Below are positions 6,407 through 10,435 of a stretch of 10,435 nt of DNA, piece after piece. Numbering within the stretch: position 1 is the first letter of the stretch; every line of letters starts with the position of its first letter. A program made the translations under genes and the position numbers. Location: contig CAMJXI010000029.1 in NCBI GenBank assembly GCA_946409675.1, positions 1 to 10,435 on the forward strand. The letters run 5' to 3'. Source of the DNA: an uncultured Lactobacillus sp. (GTDB lineage: Bacteria > Bacillota > Bacilli > Lactobacillales > Lactobacillaceae). The notes under the pieces are model-generated. The model did not search any database and was not told where the DNA came from. It saw only the letters and a list, made by a program, of their open reading frames with translations.

Positions 6407-7408
6407 ATGGAAAAACAAGAAATAACTATTTATGACGTTGCGCGCGAGGCCCAAGTATCAATGGCTACCGTCTCCCGCGTAGTTAACGGAAACAAAAACG
6501 TTCGTGATGATACCCGTAACAAGGTGTTAGAAGTCATTAAACGTTTGAATTACCAACCAAATGCCGTGGCACGTGGGTTGGCAAGTAAGAAATCAACGAC
6601 AATCGGGCTAATCGTCCCCGAACTTAATAACCTTTATTTTTCTGAATTATCTAAAGGAATCGATGATATCGCCACGATGTATAAATACAACATCATTATT
6701 ACGAGTGTTGATACCAGCGTGAACCGTGAAGAAGAGGTTATCCAAGGCTTGTTGAGTAAACAAGTCGATGGGGTCATTTATATGGCTAATGAACTTTCTG
6801 AAATTGCGCGCAAAGCCTTCGAAAGAAACCGCACACCATTCGTTTTGGCTGGGACAGTGGACCACGATAAGACGTTGCCTTCTGTTAACATTGATTACCA
6901 AGCTGCTATCAAACAAGGCATCACAAGTTTCTTAGCTGACGGTAAGAAACACCCAGCACTTGTCTTAGGACGTGCTGACGTGGAAATCAACGCAGCTCAC
7001 CGGATTAAGGCGTTTAAAGACGCTTTAACTGATGCAGGTTTAGCCTTCAATGATAGCGATATTTACGAAAATAACTTTGGCTACGAAGGCGGTTACCAAG
7101 TCTTCGAGAAGCTACAAGCAAACGGCGTGGACAGCGTGCTCGTCACACGTGACGTGGTTGCTGCCGGAGTAGTCAATGCTGCATTTGATGCTAATGTAAA
7201 GATCCCCGAAGATTTCGAAGTGATCTCAGCTAGCAACACAATTATTTCAAAAATCATCCGTCCAAGTATTACTTCTATCAAGCAACCCCTTTACGATATC
7301 GGTGCCGTAAGTATGAGATTACTTACCAAGATGATTAACCGTGAAGAGCTTGATGAAGCCCACATCGTTTTACCATTTACGATTGAAAATCGTCAAAGTA
7401 CTAAATAA
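6407..7408 (+). CDS. ccpA: Catabolite control protein A
   Basis: LacI/GalR-family global regulator of carbon use. With HPr phosphorylated at Ser46 as co-regulator, it binds cre sites to repress or activate genes. The product is 333 residues, the normal length. The N-terminal helix-turn-helix is TIYDVAREAQVSMATVSRV (7-25), followed by NGNKNV and the hinge helix PNAVARGLAS (51-60) that inserts into the minor groove. The core is a periplasmic-binding-type sugar fold. The C-terminal YDIGAVSMRLLTK (296-308) is the CcpA-specific signature involved in HPr contact, and ENRQSTK ends the protein. An oddity is ISASNT (273-278) where Bacillus CcpA has a GFDNT-like segment, so the Asp common in the LacI-family effector pocket is Ser276 here. 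The gene is divergent from pepQ and probably autoregulated through the cre site overlapping its -35. Confidence 0.96.
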   Translation: MEKQEITIYDVAREAQVSMATVSRVVNGNKNVRDDTRNKVLEVIKRLNYQPNAVARGLASKKSTTIGLIVPELNNLYFSELSKGIDDIATMYKYNIIITSVDTSVNREEEVIQGLLSKQVDGVIYMANELSEIARKAFERNRTPFVLAGTVDHDKTLPSVNIDYQAAIKQGITSFLADGKKHPALVLGRADVEINAAHRIKAFKDALTDAGLAFNDSDIYENNFGYEGGYQVFEKLQANGVDSVLVTRDVVAAGVVNAAFDANVKIPEDFEVISASNTIISKIIRPSITSIKQPLYDIGAVSMRLLTKMINREELDEAHIVLPFTIENRQSTK

Positions 7409-7410
7409 GC

Positions 7411-7426
7411 AATTGCTTGAGCAATT
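7411..7426. repeat. Small inverted repeat after the ccpA stop
   Basis: AATTGCT and AGCAATT flank a 2-base centre just after the ccpA stop codon. The arms are AT-rich and a short A-run rather than a T-run follows, so it is not a convincing terminator by itself. It may stabilise the 3' end or mean nothing. Confidence 0.35.
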
Positions 7427-7444
7427 AAAAACTTTAGCAAACTA

Positions 7445-7478
7445 AAAAATCACTCCTACATTTGTAGGGGTGATTTTT
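7445..7478. terminator. Bidirectional terminator between ccpA and the PBP gene
   Basis: AAAAATCACTCCTAC (7445-7459) pairs with GTAGGGGTGATTTTT (7464-7478) through one T-G wobble, leaving a 4-base loop. T-runs flank it on either strand. It lies 36 bases after ccpA and 37 bases after the PBP stop, so it can end both converging transcripts. Confidence 0.9.
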
Positions 7479-7515
7479 GCATGCCTAGATTTTATTGAGT
7501 TGGCGGCTTACTTGG

Positions 7516-10200
7516 CTAAGTCGCAGGTGTGCTACTTTGAGCACTAGATGATTGGCTTTCATTTGGCTTGCTGCCATCAGCACCAGTTTGTGGTTCCTTG
7601 TCGTTACCTTCGACCTTGTCAGCATCTTTTTTGTCATCAGGCTTCGTAGTCTGATTACCGTAGTACTCGTCGTCGAGTTCCTTAGTGTTCGTGACAAACA
7701 AGTCATCGAGGTTGGTATCGTCATTCAATGTCTTCCCGTTGTAGTGAAGCCGTTCGCCATAACCGTTTGAGATGCCGTTCTTATAATCGAAGAACAGCTT
7801 GTAATCTTTGGCTTTAGCACCAACGGCAAACTGGGCGCTAGCTTCAGGAGCTGAATCAAGTAAGCTATAGCTGTCCGATTCTAACCCGGTGAGGTTAATT
7901 GTTTGACCGTTGTAAGTGACAGATCCCGGTTTCGTCCCGGTTTGGTTCAAGACGGAATGGATGCGGACGCTGTCTGGTCTGGTTTGCTTGGTATCCAACT
8001 TGAAGGCCTTCGGATCTGCCGCATAGAGTTCGTTTGCCATCTCCGCCCAAAGCGAGAGGTTAGTGGCGCTAGCGTTAGAACTCAGGTTGTAGCTATGGCC
8101 ATAGTAATTGTCGTAACCCATCCAAGAACTGATGGTGACTCCAGGGGTTGATCCGTTAAACCAGATGTCCCGGTAGTCATCACTGGTCCCGGTCTTACCG
8201 ATTAAGTTGTCTGTATCGAAATCAAGTGAGTAGTTGAGTTGGGCTGCTGTCCCAGAAGTCGTGACTTCGTGGAGCATTTTCTTCATCACGTAACTAGTAC
8301 CGCTACTGTAAACCTTGGTCTTCTTCTTCTTCTTGTGTTGGTAAACGACTTTACCACTAGGATCGACAATCTTGTCGATGTAGTAGGCACTCGAGTAGTC
8401 ACCATCGTTGTTGAAGGTTGCAAAGGCCGCAGCATTTTGCGCGACGCTAAAGCCGTTCTTGGTCCCACCAAGTGCAAGACCCAGTTCGTCGTACTCGGAC
8501 TTTTCAATGTTAAAACCGAGTTTGTTCATGTAACTCTCAACCGGCGTGTTTTTGCGGACGACGTTGTAGAGGTTAACGGCAGGCAAGTTATACGACATTT
8601 TGAGTGCTTCGTCGGCATTGATGAAACGGTTCTCGACACTGTTGCCATAGTCTGTCGGAATATAACGGCCAAAATTGGTAGGGAAATCAGGCAAGACCGT
8701 CTTAGAAGAGATTAATTTGTTCTCGACGGCAGGAGCATAGACCAGATATGGCTTAATAGAGGACCCTGGCGAGCGATACGTGCTAAAGGCATGATTTATC
8801 TGGGAAGCATCGAAATCGACGCCACCGGCAAATGCAAGCACCTTACCAGTCGAATTATCAATCATCACCGAACCGTTTTGGGCTTTCTCGGTTACGTTGA
8901 CGTATTTGTTGAGGTTTTCATCATAAACCGTCGTCTGGTAAGTCTGACCTAAAGTCGAGTTCTCAGCAGTAGACGACATGATTTGATAAAGATTTTTCTT
9001 AATTGTTGTGTGAACGTGATACCCTTTTTCTTTGATTAGCTCGCTGGCTTGTTCCAAGAAGTTTTGGTATTTGGCAGCATCTGTTTTAACCTTTGCAATG
9101 CTTTGACCATCTTGTTCAATCAAGTTGTTGGCTAACAATTCCACCGATTTGTTGGTCACTAGGTTGTAGAGGTAGTTGTTGTATTCCTGAGTTGTTTGCT
9201 TTTCAGCCGGCTTCAGGAAGCCTTTCTTCAAGTCGTACTTTAGGGCAGCTTCGTACTGTTTCTTAGTAATGTCGTCGTTGCGATACATTCTAAACAAGAC
9301 AATGTCTTTACGACGCAAGCCAAGTGCTAAGTCTGTGCGTACCTTACCGGTAATCGTAAATGGTGTGTATACCGAAGGACTTTGGGGCAGTCCTGCAATG
9401 AATGCAGCTTGGGGTAGGGTCAATTGTTTAATTGTCTTACCGAAAATTCCTTGTGCGGCTTCTTCAATACCGGCGATGTTTTGACCGGCATTGTTCTTAC
9501 CAAAAGGTACAGTGTTGAGGTAGGCGGTAATAATTTGATCTTTGCTAAAATGTTTTTCAATCTTGCGGGCGAAAAACATTTCAATGATCTTTCGTTTCCA
9601 AGTCGTTTGGTCAGTCAAAAACTGCATCTTTACGAGTTGCTGGGTCAAAGTTGAGCCACCAGTCGAAGTACCTAGGCCGGTTAATTCGGAGAAGACGGCA
9701 CGGATAAGTGACTTAGGAAGCACACCTTTATGTTCGTAGAAAGTTTCGTCTTCTGTTGCAATCACCGCGTTTTTGACGAGGGGTGAAATGTTGCTTGATT
9801 TAGTTTGGGTGCTGATCACGTCGGATTTAACGGTCGCAATCTTTTCGTTACCTGAATAGTAGAGAGTACTTGAAGTTTCTGTGTTGTTGATTTGCTTGTC
9901 CATTTGGGCAAGCGTTGGAACTGGTTGGTCCCGTAGGATACCAGCTGCAAAGCCAATCCCGATTCCGACTGCCAAAAATCCGCCGAAGAGGATAATATAA
10001 AAAAGCCGTTTGAAAATTCCACGGACAGTGAGATAGGTCGTACCTAAATAAAAGACTGCTTTTTTCTCACCAGTTTGGTTCGCGTAGTCTTTAATCTTTG
10101 GTACCTCTTTAATTGTCTGAAACAGTTTCTTGAACCTGGAAAGAATCCTAGACCCCAAATTTTTTAAAAATTCTGTTAACTGTGTTAAGAATGTCTTCAA
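7516..10200 (-). CDS. pbp1B: Class A penicillin-binding protein (PBP1B type)
   Basis: Bifunctional membrane enzyme that polymerises lipid II into glycan strands (GT51 domain) and cross-links stem peptides (transpeptidase domain) on the outer face of the membrane. The 894 residues comprise a basic cytosolic N-terminus, one membrane segment (about 66-89, LFYIILFGGF to GIL), and a glycosyltransferase with catalytic Glu150 in ATEDETFYEHKG, GGSTLTQQL (181-189) and LNTVPFGKNNAGQNIAG (228-244). The transpeptidase has nucleophile Ser480 in SSIKP, SYN (536-538) and KTGTS (669-673). The NNAGQNIAG wording resembles pneumococcal PBP1b more than PBP1a. A non-catalytic acidic and Ser/Gln-rich tail follows (about 840-894). 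Start is TTG 10200, backed by AAGGGA 8 bases upstream; no ATG near the N-terminus competes. A run of five lysines lies at 623-627. It converges on ccpA. Confidence 0.93.
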   Translation of the reverse strand: MKTFLTQLTEFLKNLGSRILSRFKKLFQTIKEVPKIKDYANQTGEKKAVFYLGTTYLTVRGIFKRLFYIILFGGFLAVGIGIGFAAGILRDQPVPTLAQMDKQINNTETSSTLYYSGNEKIATVKSDVISTQTKSSNISPLVKNAVIATEDETFYEHKGVLPKSLIRAVFSELTGLGTSTGGSTLTQQLVKMQFLTDQTTWKRKIIEMFFARKIEKHFSKDQIITAYLNTVPFGKNNAGQNIAGIEEAAQGIFGKTIKQLTLPQAAFIAGLPQSPSVYTPFTITGKVRTDLALGLRRKDIVLFRMYRNDDITKKQYEAALKYDLKKGFLKPAEKQTTQEYNNYLYNLVTNKSVELLANNLIEQDGQSIAKVKTDAAKYQNFLEQASELIKEKGYHVHTTIKKNLYQIMSSTAENSTLGQTYQTTVYDENLNKYVNVTEKAQNGSVMIDNSTGKVLAFAGGVDFDASQINHAFSTYRSPGSSIKPYLVYAPAVENKLISSKTVLPDFPTNFGRYIPTDYGNSVENRFINADEALKMSYNLPAVNLYNVVRKNTPVESYMNKLGFNIEKSEYDELGLALGGTKNGFSVAQNAAAFATFNNDGDYSSAYYIDKIVDPSGKVVYQHKKKKKTKVYSSGTSYVMKKMLHEVTTSGTAAQLNYSLDFDTDNLIGKTGTSDDYRDIWFNGSTPGVTISSWMGYDNYYGHSYNLSSNASATNLSLWAEMANELYAADPKAFKLDTKQTRPDSVRIHSVLNQTGTKPGSVTYNGQTINLTGLESDSYSLLDSAPEASAQFAVGAKAKDYKLFFDYKNGISNGYGERLHYNGKTLNDDTNLDDLFVTNTKELDDEYYGNQTTKPDDKKDADKVEGNDKEPQTGADGSKPNESQSSSAQSSTPAT

Positions 10201-10208
10201 TATAATAT

Positions 10209-10214
10209 TCCCTT
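10209..10214 (-). promoter_or_regulatory. Ribosome binding site deciding the TTG start of the PBP gene
   Basis: On the minus strand AAGGGA lies 8 bases before TTG 10200. It supports a non-ATG start that keeps the basic cytosolic N-terminus ahead of the membrane segment. Confidence 0.65.
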
Positions 10215-10232
10215 ATTTTAAACTATTCTAAT

Positions 10233-10238
10233 ATTATA
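10233..10238 (-). promoter_or_regulatory. Probable -10 box of the PBP gene
   Basis: On the minus strand a perfect TATAAT lies 32 bases before the TTG start. No good -35 stands 16-18 bases upstream (CATGCG there; TTGTGA is only 4 bases away), so the promoter may be weak or need help. It follows closely on the pepV terminator, which supports a new transcription start here. Confidence 0.48.
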
Positions 10239-10261
10239 TCGTATTCACAAAAAAACGCATG

Positions 10262-10288
10262 AAAAAAAGACAGTTGTAACTGTCTTTT
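10262..10288 (-). terminator. Terminator of pepV
   Basis: AGACAG (10268-10273) and CTGTCT (10280-10285) form a stem around TTGTAA; the symmetry continues to 11 bases per arm if the loop closes. On the minus strand the stem is followed by a run of seven T (10262-10268). It lies 19 bases beyond the pepV stop and separates pepV from the downstream PBP gene. Confidence 0.8.
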
Positions 10289-10307
10289 AATCTAATGTTA
10301 AATTTTA

Positions 10308-10401
10308 TTACTTAGTTAATTCGTAAATTGATTCAGCATAAATGGCGATTGAGTCGATAATTGCTTGTTCGCTCATGTATTCGTTTGGTTGATGCATGAC
10401 C
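10308..10401 (-). CDS. pepV: Dipeptidase PepV, C-terminal fragment (cut by contig end)
   Basis: The minus strand encodes 30 residues before a TAA stop, including VMHQPNEYMS and ending AIYAESIYELTK. The HQPNEY step followed by an IYAxxIYEL terminus is the C-terminus of the M20-family dipeptidase PepV, a zinc enzyme that splits a broad range of dipeptides in the cytosol of lactic acid bacteria. The His of HQPNE lies in the region that carries a metal ligand in M20 peptidases; I infer this from the family. Full-length PepV is about 470 residues, so nearly all of the gene lies beyond this contig. Truncation is technical: base 10402 onward is sequencing adapter. The identification rests on a short stretch. 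Confidence 0.82.
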
Positions 10402-10435
10402 AGATCGGAAGAGCGTCGTGTAGGGAAAGAGTGTA
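10402..10435. other. Illumina sequencing adapter read-through (not genomic)
   Basis: The final 34 bases begin AGATCGGAAGAGCGTCGTG and continue TAGGGAAAGAGTGTA. As I remember it, this equals the reverse complement of the TruSeq universal adapter, base for base. It follows directly on the pepV coding frame and has no relation to PepV protein. It should be trimmed and not translated or annotated. Confidence 0.98.

Noticed and set aside
8239..8715. 158-residue open frame on the plus strand inside the PBP gene
   Set aside because: It lies fully antisense to well-conserved PBP transpeptidase coding sequence, has no ribosome binding site and resembles no family I know.
1..10401. Mobile element, CRISPR array, phage gene, toxin-antitoxin or other novel defence system
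   Set aside because: All coding space is filled by recognisable housekeeping genes. No spaced direct repeats, transposase motifs or inverted terminal repeats were seen, and the longest gap between genes is about 155 bases.
10308..10435. pepV as a pseudogene truncated by a foreign insertion
   Set aside because: The sequence joined to it is Illumina adapter, so the break is an assembly artefact.

Overview
This 10.4 kb window is ordinary chromosomal DNA from a low-to-moderate-GC Gram-positive bacterium, most likely a member of the Lactobacillaceae. The reasons are the strong AGGAGG-type ribosome binding sites, the divergent pepQ/ccpA pair with a cre site between them, a PBP1B-type penicillin-binding protein and a PepV dipeptidase. 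I see no mobile element, CRISPR array, prophage, rRNA or tRNA. The species cannot be named from this sequence alone.

Layout. Positions 1-1228 hold the C-terminal half of mutS2 (DNA repair / ribosome rescue), cut by the window edge. It is followed by trxA (thioredoxin), a convergent yslB-type gene on the minus strand, and then an operon-like run of murI (glutamate racemase), rdgB (house-cleaning NTP pyrophosphatase) and yfcE (metallophosphoesterase). The last two overlap by one base. A separate promoter precedes two small membrane-anchored genes, ytxG (DUF948) and ytxH. Next come pepQ (minus) and ccpA (plus), transcribed divergently from a 155-bp spacer that carries both promoters and a cre operator. 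A large class A penicillin-binding protein gene (minus, TTG start) follows. Last are the final 30 codons of pepV (minus).

How it fits together. The genes are housekeeping: envelope synthesis (MurI supplies D-glutamate, the PBP polymerises and cross-links glycan), nucleotide and redox hygiene (RdgB, TrxA), peptide use (PepQ, PepV) and global carbon control (CcpA). Each convergent pair is separated by one hairpin that can terminate from both sides. From memory of Bacillus subtilis, the order resembles a compacted mutSB/trxA/yslB/racE/ysnA/ysnB block joined to a ytxG/ytxH/ccpA block.

The last 34 bases (10402-10435) are not biological. They match the reverse complement of the Illumina universal (TruSeq) adapter and follow directly on the truncated pepV. 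The right edge is therefore an untrimmed contig end, and genomic sequence stops at about 10401. I found no previously undescribed system. The observations below are regulatory details, start-site choices and this assembly artefact.
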